Shown: piece by piece, positions 34,401 through 47,880 of the stretch | How the letters are laid out: each line of letters opens with the position of its first letter | How positions within the stretch are numbered: the first letter of the stretch is position 1 | Assembly: GCA_030068075.1 (NCBI GenBank) | Contig: CM057827.1 | Location: 70,012,500-70,076,499, forward strand | Source: Paguma larvata | Lineage: Eukaryota; Chordata; Mammalia; Carnivora; Viverridae | Reading direction: 5' to 3' | Length of the DNA stretch: 64,000 nt | The notes under the pieces: model-generated | The model's database searches: none | The model's input: only the letters and a program-made list of their open reading frames with translations | Told to the model about the DNA's origin: nothing | Translations under genes and position numbers: made by a program

Positions 34401-36556
34401 GTCTCGAACCCCAGCAGGCAGCTGGCCCAGATCTCCGCTGAGTACTCGCAGGGTCTGGATGCTGCGCCATGATGACCAGCCCCAGGGACTCAGCCCAGGC
34501 CGGCTAAGCCTGCGACAAGAAACAGAGAGGTAATGGGCTGGGTGTTCTCATGGACGAAGGGCAAGTCAAGGCGACAGAAAGCCTGGGCTGCTATGGAGCC
34601 TGCTAAAACAGGTCTTGGCGTAGGCACCCCTTGAAGAGCAGGTCAGAGTAGGTGTGTGGGATGGGTTCAGGCCACATGTACCTCGTGGCTTCCATGAGTC
34701 TCTGTGAGGGTGTCTCCTTGTCAGCAAGGGACAGGTATTGCCAAAGGAGCATAAAGGCTGATGCCTGGTGGTGTGGGAGGTATACGTCGGCATGCTGAGG
34801 TTACTGCAGGTTTGGCCCGTGCCCACATTTAGCTATGTCCAGTCAATGTTGGAAATGAGGAGGTGCCCTATGACCCAGTGTCGATAAACTGTGCCCAGGT
34901 GACAGCTTCATGGGTCTGGTAGTTAAAGCCCTCCTCCCTGTTCTTTCCATTCTCAAGTATAGTTTTTATAAGTTAAAAAAGCAGCTGCTTTTACTTTTTT
35001 CTTCTGGTGTGTATGCTGTATGACCGTGAAAGCCTCAGCAAAGGACTCAGTCTTTAAGATGGTACAGTCCCAGGTTTCCAGATTAGGGCTCTTGCACAGA
35101 GAGTAGGTAACTGGGTATTGGGGTTCCGGGCATCAGAGCTAGGGCTGCCTACCTGGACCAACCAAGGGTTGCATAAGATCTTGCCATTGGGTAGGTATCT
35201 TTGAGCTGGATGGAAGGCTGACTGTTGGGGACCGTCAGTGGCTGGGGTTCCTGCCCATTCCCAGAAGGACAGGGTCCCTGTTGTCTGTCCCTTCACACCC
35301 CCAGGAGAGGGAGAAGCAGGGTCTGCTCTGATTGGCCTGGACCCAGGGTGGAGTGACCCAGAGAGAGCAAAGGCCAAGAGAGGGAAGTCGCCCTCCTCCG
35401 ATGCCAGGGCCTCGCCCACCAGAAACTGCTCCACACATCGGACTGCATGCCCCTGTCCCTCCCCTTAGAGGTCGAATGCCTAGAGAGTTTTGGGTGTTGG
35501 TGGTAGGCGGGAACATCAGACTGCAGAAAGCTCAGGTAAACTCAGAGGCTATTAGTCAGGGGAAGGGAGAAAGCTTCCCATATCCCATGGATATGAGAGC
35601 TGAAGCCTGGCTAGAGGGACCTGGGCTGACAGGATTTAAACCCGGTGTGGCCTCTGGGGCAGAGGAAGAGGACTCCTGGGACCCTCTCCCGCAGGGGGCC
35701 TGGCTCAGGAAGTGTCTGGTGATCCTCCCCCACTCTCCACCAGTGGGACCCTCTCCTTTTCCTCTGCTCCAGAGACCGCCCATATGGGCTGGCCAAGAGG
35801 AACCAGCTGTGTGAGACTCTTGGGGGTCAGCTCAGACTTTGGGACACATGCTGGGGAGAAGGGGGGCTACAGAGGAACGACAGGAAGCTGTGAAAAGGGA
35901 GTAGGGCCTAGGAGCTCCTGTCCGGGACAGAGGATGAAGCCATCCTATTAGAATTGAAGGCAACTTGTCCCCCTCCTCCACCTTGCTTCCCTCTTTCCCC
36001 TGGCCGCAGGTCCCTTGGCTGCACCAGGCTTCCCGCCAGGTTCCAGTTCGCAGGAGGTCGGGAAATGGAGGTCTACCTTCTGCCTTCTTTGGGGACCTCT
36101 AAGCTTAATCCCCCAGGGGTTCATGCACCCTTGACCCCAGGGCCCTACCGCGCTTCTAATCGCAACTGGGGCAAAAGAGTTACATCTTAAAAGGAGGAGA
36201 CGAGGAGACAGCGCTCTGCGGGGGCAAGCGAGGAGGGGGAGGAAGTTCTGAGTGGCAGATCGAGACGGCGCGGTCAGAGATCAGCAAAGCAGGGAGGGGG
36301 AGGAGGGGACGGAAGCGGAGAGACTAGGAGCGGCGAAGGCCGCCCCGGATCTCCCGCGAGACGCCCGGCCGAAGAGGCTGGTGATGGAGACACACTCGCC
36401 CCCGGCCCGCCTCCTTCTCGGCTGAGAAAGCCGGCGGAGGCTGGCGGGCAGAAGAGCGCCATTGGCAGCCCCGAGGGGGCGAGCGCGGCGGAAGGTGCGG
36501 GTCGGCCCCGGGCTAGGGCTCACTCACCGCAGGCCGGGGCGGTACACAGCGGCCAT
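28459..36556 (-). CDS. PCK2: PCK2, mitochondrial phosphoenolpyruvate carboxykinase (GTP)
   Basis: Ten coding exons (high to low): 36528-36556, 34264-34509, 33611-33795, 33319-33522, 32756-32943, 32279-32441, 31819-32037, 29522-29659, 29149-29244, 28459-28913. The 1923 nt give 640 aa, the PEPCK-M length. The enzyme converts oxaloacetate and GTP to PEP, GDP and CO2 in the matrix. The N-terminus [17 protein letters not shown] is arginine-rich without acidic residues, as expected for a mitochondrial presequence. Active-site landmarks include [15 protein letters not shown], the P-loop-like kinase motif FPSACGKTN with its reactive cysteine (around residues 302-310), and the C-terminal nucleotide-binding region with FGYNFG and [15 protein letters not shown]. 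Introns are GT-AG except intron 8, whose donor is GC (29520-29521). A CpG-rich promoter and an ATF4-type site lie upstream. No canonical polyA signal was found in the 300 bp past the stop. Confidence 0.98.
31128..31292 (+). repeat. CAN-SINE (plus) in PCK2 intron 7
   Basis: Head 'ggggcacctgggtggctcag', CT run and poly-A; antisense to PCK2. Confidence 0.85.
31378..31519 (-). repeat. CAN-SINE (minus), internally deleted, PCK2 intron 7
   Basis: A GA run and 'gagatcatgacctgagccca' then 'gacggagccacctgggcccc'; the middle body is shortened. It is the rightmost SINE of this family in the window. Confidence 0.8.
31515..31680 (-). repeat. MIR SINE (minus)
   Basis: 'acaagataggtactttggta' and 'gcaactgacgttcatgaggt' are MIR reverse-complement patterns. 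Confidence 0.5.
34510..36527 (-). other. PCK2 intron 1
   Basis: This 2.0-kb intron contains no recognisable transposable element. It becomes strongly CpG-rich in its last ~350 bp next to exon 1. Confidence 0.85.
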
Positions 36557-36910
36557 GGCACCTGGGCGGGGGCTGCGGGGTGGCCACGAGAACGGAGCGG
36601 AGCCGGGGAGATAAGGAAGGCGGGGAAGGAGGGTGCGCTGCGAAGCGAGCGGGAGCGGAGACTGGGCGGGAGGCGCTTAAAAAGGAGGCGGGCGGGAGGG
36701 CGCAGGGGCGGAACCTAGCTGGGCCGGCGCGACCCTCTCTATACGCCTTGCCATTCGGCCGTTCCCCCAGGGCACCAGGCTCCGGGCCCCACCAGCCGCC
36801 TCCCCTCCCCCAGCATCCTAGCCCCTACGCCCATCTCTCCCATTGGACAGATGGGCCCCCTACTCGGCTCCCCGCCTCCGCGAGGCTCCACCCCCCGCTC
36901 CGCCTCGCCC
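36230..36910. promoter_or_regulatory. CpG-rich promoter region of PCK2
   Basis: Dense CpG and GC boxes surround coding exon 1 (36528-36556) and extend upstream of it on the minus strand. No TATA box is obvious. Confidence 0.7.
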
Positions 36911-36918
36911 CCTGCACA

Positions 36919-36927
36919 TGATGTAAC
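36919..36927 (+). promoter_or_regulatory. C/EBP-ATF (ATF4-type) response element upstream of PCK2
   Basis: TGATGTAAC matches the composite CARE/AARE consensus TGATGxAAx. It is about 365 bp upstream of the PCK2 start codon. PCK2 is a reported ATF4 target in the amino-acid and ER stress responses; use of this site is inferred. Confidence 0.5.
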
Positions 36928-38199
36928 TTTGAGGACTCTTGCTCCCGAGAGAGATAGCGACTAGGAGACATTGGGGTGGCAAACAAGCTGGGAACGAGGG
37001 GTGAGGCCAGGGCGGGGACCCCCAGAGCCTGGGAGTCCAGAAACCGGAGGTTGGACATTGCCTTTTCCCTTCTCCTGGGGACTGGACACTCCAAGACCCA
37101 GGTTTTTCTGTTTTCCAGGGCCCCAAAGCTAAGGTTTCCCTGGTCCCCAACTCCTAAATCCCTGTTTCTTCTCCCCGTGGTGAGGGTTCTCCCTGATGAG
37201 GGTTCTCTTCTGCCTTCCTATGAAATGGTGGTGTCTCTCTACCCCAGAGTCACTTCTTACAGTCTCTGCCCTGGTTATTCTCTCCACATTCCCCTGGAGA
37301 ACTAGTCTGTCCCACCCGTCCACCACCGTGAAGTCCTCAGGTAATTTCTCGAGTTATGTCTCCATCCAGACATCTCTCTTCAACTTAAGACCATTGGGTA
37401 CCACCCCAATGCCACAGTACCTCAGACTCAACATGACTATCGTAGGCACCTGCCCAGCATCGACTCACCCTTTCTGGTAATAGCACCCTGATGTTCCTTT
37501 CAGGAGCTACCTCCTCAGTCCGAGTGAGCATATTGGTCTCCTGTGGGTAGGCTCTCAGTTTGGCCAATTTGTATCTTCCTCACTTTGGCCACGGCAATTG
37601 GGAATGTTCAGGGATGGGCATGAGGTCCCTCTCTGGAGCTTTTTCTGTAAACTTTCAAAAAGAGCTCTTTCTGCGGGGCTTGCTGAGCCAGTGGGACATA
37701 GGCCTAGAGCTGCAGGGTATCAGCTTGGCACCACAAAGCAGGAACCTACCCTCGATGAAAGCCAGTGTAGGGGAAGCAGAGCAAAGGGATGGAGAGCTAC
37801 AGATTCCTGATTTTGATTACAGGAGTTGACAAATTTCTTCTCTCACTCAAGCTAATTTTAAGTGGATTTCTGCCATTTGCAACAGAAACAATCCTGATTC
37901 TCAGGTTTCTCAGAGTTCTGTGCTAAAACAGAGTGGGACAAGGAGAGCTGGCCTCAAGCCTTCGGCTTGCCCTTGGCTCTCTATCTCTTCCACCCAGGCT
38001 CCATCCTGGACTCAACCTCACGTCTGTGTATTTGGGATTCTTTCCTCCAGTTCCTACATTCAAACTCCATCCACACATACTCCACTTCAAACAGCTGCCT
38101 CTTTGGCAACCCTTTGGGCCTAAAGGTGTGCATGCTGGTGGCAGCATGGATCTACTGAAGGTCACCATCTCTTCCATTATCCTGCGCCTGCTTTCATGG

Positions 38200-38570
38200 T
38201 TCCCTATCTCAGTGAATAGCACCAGCATCTAGGCAGTTGCCCCAGAGGAACCTGAATCAGTCCAGGGTATTCCTTTCTTCTCTTCCATAACCAATCAGAC
38301 ACTAGGACGTTTGGATTTGTACTTCATAATTAGCTCTCAAATCTGTGTCTATCGCCATGGCTACTGCCTTAGTTCAGGACTTACCTCTTACCTGGCTTCA
38401 GGTGATCTCTTCCAAGCCACCTCTTGGACTCCTGCTACTCCAAATGCCACTACTTCTCCCTCCCCCCAAGCTGCCCTCCAAACTGCACAGAAGTTCACTT
38501 TGATGAACTTCTATTTTTCCAACCTTATCCCTGCCACCGTGTCTCCAACATACCAAACTGCAGTTTCCGG
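38200..38570 (+). repeat. L2 LINE fragment
   Basis: 'ctgccttagttcaggactta', 'tcttacctggcttcaggtga' and following text match the L2 pattern upstream of its 3' end. Confidence 0.5.
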
Positions 38571-38589
38571 AGCACTTCTGTGAATCTTT

Positions 38590-38870
38590 TTTGCTTTTCA
38601 GATTTAAATTAAATATCACCTCCTATGTGAAGTTCGTTTGATTCTTAGAATTAACATCTATCTCATCCGTGTTGGCTTTATACTGTATACATACCTATAT
38701 TTTTTAACTTACCACACTTCATTATAGTTGTTTTTGTATCTCTATAATCCTCACTTAAGTGTTAGCTCCTTGAAAGAAGGACCCAAATTTTAGTCTTGTT
38801 TTTACCTTATCTTAATTTGGCCTATAATAGGCAGCTAATAAATGCTGTTTGAATGAAGAATAAACAAGTC
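38590..38870 (+). repeat. L2 LINE 3' end
   Basis: 'agtgttagctccttgaaaga' then 'taataaatgctgtttgaatg', the typical L2 terminus. Confidence 0.55.
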
Positions 38871-39046
38871 TCACGTTTCTGGATACTTCTCCTCCATTAT
38901 GTCCTTTCTTAACTTTAGGGGCTGCCCTGAGGATTTCCTTGTAGTGTTGATTTCCTTTATTCATTTATTTGCTACACTTTTATTCAGTTCCCTGGCCCTC
39001 CTCCCAGCCTTCCAGGTCTACCAGCTGGCCCAGTGTTCGAGGCACA

Positions 39047-39063
39047 CCACCAGGGGGCAGGGC
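39047..39063 (+). promoter_or_regulatory. Strong CTCF-like motif
   Basis: CCACCAGGGGGCAGGGC is almost the consensus CTCF core CCACNAGGKGGCRS. It lies between the divergent PCK2 (housekeeping) and NRL (rod-specific) promoters, so an insulator role is plausible. Occupancy is inferred from sequence only. Confidence 0.6.
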
Positions 39064-39599
39064 GTGACCAGCCTTGCCCTGGTCTGCATTTCTTCCCAAG
39101 GCCCTCTGGGTCTGGCCCTTGGACGTCTTACAGAGCTCCTGTAGTGGATGCCGTGGTGTGTGGCCTAGATCCCCACTTCAGGATCCAGGTTCTCATGGTC
39201 CCAGCCTTGGAGTGGTGGCTGCTAATGGCTCACAGCTGAATACTTCCCTGAGCCCTACCTGTGGCTGAAGGGAGTGGTCTCACCAAATGTAATACTTCTG
39301 GCCCGAGGCAACTTGTATCCAGCGACTGGTTGATGCAAGGGTACAGACACCTGGTCCCCTTTCCTCAGTTTGGTCTGTCTGAGCTCCGGAGCTCCTGTGC
39401 GATCAGTGGAGGTCTCTGCTGCAATCACGGTGTATTTCTACTTTTCCTGCCATCCAGTCCTGCTTTTCTCACTCCTTTTGAAAGTCCTCCTCAGTGAGCC
39501 ACCTGTATACAAGTTTCCACCTCAGAGTTTGTTTCCAGCTCAAGATCCCCCAAACTCAACGTGGATGCTGCATTAGCCCCCTAATCCCACTCCGAGTCC

Positions 39600-40095
39600 A
39601 TTTTGCCTTCCTCTACATCAGATCCGAAGCGATTTTCCCAAACACAATCAGATCCCGTCATGGCCCTGCCAAAACTTCTTCGGTAACTTCTCACTGTTCT
39701 TCAGATAAAGACCAGACCCTAAACTTGGACGACGAGGCTGTGCTGGATCTGGCCCCTGCTGACATCGCCACCCTCACCTACCACCATTCTTCCCACTTCC
39801 TTGGCTTCTGCTCTCTGGCTATATTGGTCTTTTTGTCTGTTTGTTTTGTACACGTGTCTCCTTCCTGCCTGAGCCTTTGTATATATTGTTCTTGCAACTT
39901 GAAATCCCCACCTTCTCCACACCCCCAGACATGGTCGCTTCTTACTCACGTGGCCGGTCTCAGTTTAATGTGTCTTCCTTAGGCAAGCTGTCCCCGCAGG
40001 GCCGCCCCTCATTAGATTAGGTCTTCATGAAATACAATCTCACAGTGCCCGCCCTTCTTCGTAGGACTCACCTCAGTTATAATGGTTTGTTTTCA
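39600..40095 (+). repeat. L2 LINE fragment
   Basis: 'cacaatcagatcccgtcatg', 'ttctcactgttcttcagata' and 'gtgctggatctggcccctgc' correspond to L2 text. It accounts for the open frame at 39494-39982. Confidence 0.65.
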
Positions 40096-40799
40096 CATAG
40101 GCTCCTCCTTAACATATGTGGGGCCCTGGGGCAAGAGTACAAATAGAGGGTCACAAACATTGTATTTAAATATTTAAAATGTAAAACTCATGCTAGCAAA
40201 TATTAAATAAAATATGTTCTGTTCTTCTCCTTTGATAAATATGTACATAATGGCCTGGAATTTGGTTCCAAATTGAATTCAGATTTGGATTTGATTTGGA
40301 GGCCTCGGGATTCTACAGCAGAATGTGGTGGTATGGGGAGAGGACGCACGGGGCCACTGGCTTTTGGGCCCACTTCTCTTCCCACCCCTGACACCGTCTT
40401 GTACTGTGAGGAGCCTCATGAGCATACCTGTGGACCTCCCTGTCTACACATCTCAACTCTGTCCACGACCTCCTGTAAACAGTCGCCCTTGGCCGGCTTT
40501 TGGGTCTAGGGATGTATGTGCCATAGTGTGACCCACTCCTGGAAGGGTCTACCCGGGGGAGAAGTCCATGTGGGCCTAGAAGTGGGCTTGGGACCCTTTG
40601 GACAGGGAATTCCTGGGTATCTGGAGTGTGGTCCAGCAGGAGATTGTATGTGAGCAGAAGAGGCCCGAACTCCTCACCCCGTGGGGTGGGACACAGCCAG
40701 AGGAGAGCCAGAATGGAGCCTTCCAAAAGCACAGGACTCAGGGTGGGGGCCACTCTTGCCTGGGCCTAGGGACAATAAATTGCTGTTTCTTTGTCTCAT

Positions 40800-40895
40800 G
40801 CTTCATGAAGGCAGGGCTGGTGTCTGTCTGATTTGCCAAGGTGTCACTAAAGCCTAGCACTGTGCCTGGTGCTTAAGAAACATTTGTCAAATGAG
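40800..40895 (+). repeat. L2 LINE 3' end fragment
   Basis: 'catgaaggcagggctggtgt' and 'gcctagcactgtgcctggtg' resemble the L2 terminus. Confidence 0.45.
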
Positions 40896-42288
40896 CATAC
40901 CAGGCAGACCAGGAAGAGGTTTGAAGATCTGGCTCCATTACTGAAGATCTAGACACCAAAGGGCAGAACTTTTAGGGTTTATAGGGTCTTATGGGCTCCC
41001 AAAATGGGAGTGCAGGACAGAGGAGATAGTGATGGCGCTCTGAATTACTGACTCTGTCTCCTCTCCTCCCTCGCATTTTGTGTCCCAATTCTCCCGGCCC
41101 TTGATCTGCCTGGCCCTCTTCCCCCATTATCCAACATCCCTCTGTTTATATCTTTCTCCTTTTTTCTCCTTTGGCCGCTGTGTTTCTGCTGTGGCCTGAC
41201 CATCTATCTGCCTGCTCCTCTGTATCTGTTTCTAGTTCTTGGTCCCCAGTCTTAACTTTCCTCTGTCACTTCCTTCTACCCCATTTGTTCTTCGGGTCCC
41301 TTGCTCCTACCACCTCTCTTTTTACCTCTACTCCTTTCTTGGTCCTCTCCAGAAGACTTCCTCTCTCTTTTAGTTTGTCATGGCCCTTTACCCACCTCTT
41401 CCATGTGCCTACATCCCTCCAACGCCTTTAGTACAAATCTCTGGGGAGCCACTGACTTGTTCTGTCCTCCATCCCAGGTCTACACCTACTGCCCCCTCAG
41501 CTCAGCCTTCTTGCCCCCCTTCCTCTGTTCTGCCATTTCTGAAGTCCACCTGCCTTCATCTTTTTCATTCTCATCTCCCTGTTCCCAGATGTCCTCGAGC
41601 CAGTCAGTCTCAGTATGGATCTCCCAGGCCCTGGTTCCACCCCCACCAAGGGGGCCCATTAACTACCTCTTGGGTCCCCACTGGCTGCCTCAGCCTCTCC
41701 TCTCTGTGCCCTTGCTCATATTCTCTGGCCCAGCCCTCACTTCCCGGACTCCTTTCCCTAGTCAGTGGCACCTGTCTGAGCCCTGAGCGGCTCAGCTTGC
41801 CTGAGCTTGTTTAGTCTGACTCTTTTAGCCCGTTAGCAGCTTAGCCACCCCCCAACCCCCACCTTTCCTTTGAGCCCTCCGGTAAACAAGAAGATCAGCA
41901 CAGACCTGACAGCTGCTCGGGGGCGAGTGTCTGGCCAGACCAGGCATGAGAAAGGGGCTGCATTCAATGCTTCCCATTCCTTCTTCAACACAGGAAGTTC
42001 TGGGGTGTCTTTCCTGGCTATGTGCCTTAAAGCCGCCACATTCCGTGGACATGTATGTGGGATTCCATGGTCTCTATGATCCCCATTCTCATCTTAGGTG
42101 GCCTTGTTCCTAGGCTCTGGTTCTTCTGCAAAAACAACTGGATCCAGGTGATTACACTGAGAAGCCTTACTACTTGAACAACGACAGTGGTCTCTGTTCC
42201 ACGAAATGCAGGACGCATGTGGGAAAAGAATGAAGTCATCTGATCTAGGTCTTCTTATATGTGTGTATAGAGCATGATGGGAGAGACC

Positions 42289-42302
42289 ACACACACACAC
42301 AG
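42289..42302 (+). repeat. CA dinucleotide repeat
   Basis: About seven CA units. Confidence 0.8.
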
Positions 42303-42329
42303 GGAAGCTGAGTTGACCGTAGGTATTCT

Positions 42330-42528
42330 GTAGACCTGTGATTCTCAAACTTTAGTATTCATCAGAGTTGCCTAAAGGCTTATTAAAACACAGATTTTTT
42401 TTGGGGGGGGGTTCCAATCCCAGAGTTTCTGATTCAGTAGGTTTGAGGTGAGGCCAGAGAATATGCATTTCTAGCAAGTTCCCAGGTAATGCTGCTGGTT
42501 GGGGCCCACACTTTGAGAACCATTGTTT
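42330..42528 (-). repeat. MER5-like hAT-Charlie DNA element
   Basis: 'tgtgattctcaaactttagt', 'gagtttctgattcagtaggt' and 'cacactttgagaaccattgt' at the ends are MER5-type. A T8G9 run sits inside. Confidence 0.65.
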
Positions 42529-43592
42529 CAGGCCCTCTGAATCTATCAGCTTTTCACCCAACATGTAAGGCTGGGACCAGGTTAATTTTTATAACTGATG
42601 ATCTTTAGGGCTGATGGACACCCAGATCTCTCTCTGACTTGGGACAGAGGGCCTGTGAACCTCATGGGAACATTTGGGTATCCTTACCAGGTAGGGAATA
42701 GAGTTCTATTCTAGTACACACCTTGTTTTAAACAGCTTCAGACAGGTTTAAACACCTCCTTAGCTAATTCCGAGTATCCCTGTTCCGACTTCTACTCAGG
42801 GATGAGAGCTCTAAGAGGTGTTAGGGGATTAGGCTGAAAATGTAGGTCACCCCCTAGCCATCTGGGAACCAGGATGAGTGAGAGAGGAAGAGAGAGGGAC
42901 GGAGACATACGTAGGGAAAAGGCGAGAGGAAGCGGAGGGCGTGTGAGGGCAGTTACAGAAGTGTCTCAGATGGATTGGTGGTGATTAGATTTCAGTGTCC
43001 CGAGGTGGCCCGGAAGGCAGGAGCAGAGATCCCCACTCTCCCTTGTCTTGCTCCTTCCTGCTGGGCTGCCTGTCCTGGGGCTGGTCATCAAGAGTGGGAG
43101 AGGCTGAGGATTGGGTAGCCAAGTCCTAGAGATTCACCGTGGGGACAGTTGCCTGTCCTTCTGATATGATAGCTGTGAGGAGCGCGTGTCCAGTCACAGA
43201 GGGAGTGAGGTGGGGCGGGGCGGGGGGGCCGGGAGGCAGATGCCTGAAAACAGGAAACAGACCCAACTGGCTAGGTGGGAGTGGGTTCAGACCGCTTGTA
43301 TTCCCCCAAACACTGCCAAGGCACTGCAGAGCATTGGAGGGTGAGGGCGCCTGCGTGGGGAGCTTCTCTGGGCCTCTTTTCCAGTCCCAGGCTTCCAATC
43401 ACTGAGGGCCGAGGGTGGTATTCACATGAGGGTGGCTGACGGGGCCAATGCAGCTGTCTGTACCAGGGAACTGAGCGCCTGTGAGACAGACCATCAGTGA
43501 GGAACTTTGGTGGGGAAGATGCCCTCTTTCCTTCCTTCAGAACAGGCATACTCATCCTCTTCCCTCCTCTCTTTCCCCCCTCACCCCCCAGA

Positions 43593-43690
43593 CCAATGAG
43601 ATATGCAAATGATCTCCTTCCCTCATTGGCTGCAGGCCCTGACCTCAGAGAGCTGGCCCTTTAAGAGTGCCCTGTGGGCTCAGTGCCCAC
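43593..43690 (+). promoter_or_regulatory. NRL promoter motif cluster
   Basis: Within 100 bp: CCAAT (43593-43597), a perfect octamer ATGCAAAT (43603-43610), ATTGG, i.e. a reversed CCAAT (43625-43629), a nuclear-receptor half site TGACCT, i.e. AGGTCA reversed (43640-43645), and a TATA-like TTTAAG (43660-43665). ROR-beta and CRX control Nrl in rods; the half site is a candidate ROR element by inference. Confidence 0.5.
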
Positions 43691-43806
43691 AGCGCCTTGT
43701 TCTGAGCACAGAGGCACCAGGCCCTGCTCAATGGGGTCTCCAGTCTCTGGGGAAACTGTGCCTGCCTGGCTCTGACACTGACCACATCATCTTTACCATC
43801 CCCCAA
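43691..43806 (+). other. NRL: Probable NRL non-coding exon 1
   Basis: A GT donor in consensus form (AA|GTGAGT) begins at 43807 about 140 bp past the TATA-like TTTAAG. If the transcript starts around 43690, this is the 5' UTR exon that splices to 45439. The start is an estimate. Confidence 0.45.
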
Positions 43807-44639
43807 GTGAGTATATATTTGGGGCCTACCTGGGTGCCAGGCCTCTCACCTACAGCCTCCTCCTCTGTCACCTGCTGTCTGCTCTCTGTTGTCTATTTTC
43901 AAGAATCCTCACACTTCTGTCCCCTGTCCCACTCCCACCCTGGCTGGCTTTATGTCCCTTACTGCCATCATGTCAGAAAGATAAATAACCCTCCTCAATT
44001 ATCTCTTCATTCAATTCTCTCTGGACACCTCTCTCACTGTTTCACCATCTCCTCCCTGCCAAGGATCATTCCTTCAGTCTGTGTCTTTGTTCCTACCACC
44101 CCTGTCCTCTCAAGGGTGAGGGGCTCAGTAGATAGGGCAACAACCCTTCCCTGGGACAGGAAGAGACAAGGACTTGTCCTTCTTCTCACCTCTCTGGGCA
44201 GAGCCTGAGGGTCTGAGATGTCTAGAGAGAGAGAGCTACGTAGGCTTGGGGTATCAAGATGGAGCCAAATGCCAAGCCCTAGGGATGAGCGCTCCCTGCC
44301 TTGCCCCTTCGGGGGCTGGCAGTGGGGCTGTTGGAACTAGCTGGGCTAGAGCATGGGACTTCCAGGCTGAGGAAGAATCCCTGTGGTCATCTAGTCTGAG
44401 GTTCCTCACGTGAGCACACACTCTGCTTGATAACAGGGAGGAGAGCTCCTTGGTGACATAAGTTTGGGGCGCTCTGGCTTGAGGTTGAACAGATGGTTTA
44501 TGGAAGGACTTCTTAGATTAATATGTCGCTGTGCTTTGGGAATCTGCAAAACATGGGGATAGGAGGCAGCGTTTCTCAAAATTATGTGAAAATCGACTTC
44601 CTCTTAGGTATTTCTCACACTTGGTGTTTCCTGGAACAC

Positions 44640-44760
44640 TCTTTGGGAAATGTTAAAGTCTAATGTCCTTTATTGAACAGAAGGGGAAGCCGGGGTCAGA
44701 AAGGGGAAGGTCATCTGTCCAAGTTCACACAACATAGCAGGTTCTGAATAGAAGGAGGAA
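44640..44760 (-). repeat. MIR-like SINE (minus) in NRL intron 1
   Basis: 'gaacagaaggggaagccggg' and 'ggtcatctgtccaagttcac' are the MIR reverse-complement pattern. Confidence 0.4.
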
Positions 44761-45411
44761 AACCAATCTTGGTTGGTTCCCTTTGGAGAGATTGGCTTAG
44801 GGTAAGATGGTCACCACTCAGTCCTGGTCATTCTAGAACTGACTCTAGGACCTTTCTTTTTTCCTTGGAAAGTCTCGTGCTCCTATTAAAGGGATTAATT
44901 GATTGATTAATCCATAGAACAGATGTGCACTGAGGATCTTCTACGTGCAAGGCACTGACCTAGGTGTTCTAAGAGAGATATCTAACAATATGTTATCCTT
45001 ATATATTAAAATTCACAGCATACATGCCTTCCCATTGTCCTAAAATAGACACATACTCTGTCACAGTTAATTACGCAAAATTTTTTGATTGCTTGGAAAT
45101 GGAATGATGTCTCTTGAGATGACAGAGCCTCTCAGTCTGTCCCAGCATTAGAGTTGGGAGCACTGCCATATTCCTCTTTTTTTTCTTAGCTCACAGAGGC
45201 AATAGTGGGGCCAGACACTGTGCTTTCTTCTTCTTCAGTCAGGCCTTTAGGCTGCTTGCCGAAGCCCCTGCCACCTGAAAAGTTACCCTTGTCCGGAGGT
45301 GACTGTTTAGGGAACAGGGTTGCACCATTGCCCCAGCGTTCCAGAACTCTGGCTCTCCAGGGCACTTGGACTTTGGAAGAAGGAGGTTCCCATAAGGAGG
45401 CTGGCAGGTAG

Positions 45412-47089
<1,678 letters not shown>

Positions 47090-47739
47090 GTCGTTAGGGG
47101 CCGCCGAGTGGTGTAGTAGGTGGGTGGGGGACACCACCCAGGAGGCCACTTTACCATTCACTAGATGGTTACTGAGCGCCTTCTGGTGCCAGACACTTCG
47201 TTGTGTGACTACATAAATATCCCCGAACTTCCTGGACCCTCAAGGCATGCTCCGAGGTTAGATGCTGGTCATTTTCTGGGAGAGAGGTCTCCGCAGGCGG
47301 GCAGCATACACAGCCCTCCACCTCCTGTTCCACCCCAAATGACCAGGACACTGAGATCTGGAGGAGCCAGTGCCTGGTACTGTTGGAGGGGAGGGGAAGG
47401 GGAGGCGTGGATGATAGCCGGGTGACAGTGAATGGGAGGCGGGGGAGTGGTGTGACTTCCCCCTCAGTTTAGATTTTAATTCAAGGTTTTCAACCTGTAG
47501 TGCATTAAGGTGGTAATTAGCAATGAAGCAGTATTTTCATTCTGAGGCTTGTAAACTCCTCTTTTTAAGACTACTGCATTTTTCAAGATTTCAATTACCA
47601 ACAGCAAGACAGACTAGGAACTCTATCCATGAGGCTTTCATCCTATCCAACCCAGTGGCTTCCAGGGCCCAGAGCAGCAAAGGCCTGAGGAGCTGTAGGG
47701 GCGGTGGGCGTGGACTGGGAGAGAATTCTGGGCAGGAGT

Positions 47740-47880
47740 CTGGAGACCTGGGCGCTAGTCCCAGCTCTGCCACAGGATACCTCTGTCACCCTGAGAAAAA
47801 TCACTTGCTCCCTGGGTTTTGGTTACCTCATCTAATCTTGGATTGGATGACTTCTGACACCTTTCTAGTTCTGGCATCTC
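47740..47880 (+). repeat. MIR SINE in the NRL 3' UTR region
   Basis: 'cgctagtcccagctctgcca' and 'ggttacctcatctaatcttg' resemble MIR. Confidence 0.5.

Larger units (their letters stand above)
36928..43560. other. Intergenic PCK2-NRL: old repeats, no gene recognised
   Basis: PCK2 and NRL are divergent here. The stretch has L2 and MER5 debris, a CA microsatellite near 42289-42302 and a strong CTCF-like motif at 39047-39063, but no CAN-SINE. ORFs in it follow repeat sequence or are short. Alternative upstream NRL exons could lie here but cannot be identified from sequence alone. Confidence 0.55.

Noticed and set aside
39494..39982. 162-aa plus-strand ORF
   Set aside because: Explained largely by an L2 LINE fragment; no L2 reverse transcriptase motif is intact.
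43603..44208. 201-aa plus-strand ORF over the NRL promoter
   Set aside because: Spans promoter motifs, the predicted exon 1 and its splice donor; composition looks non-coding.
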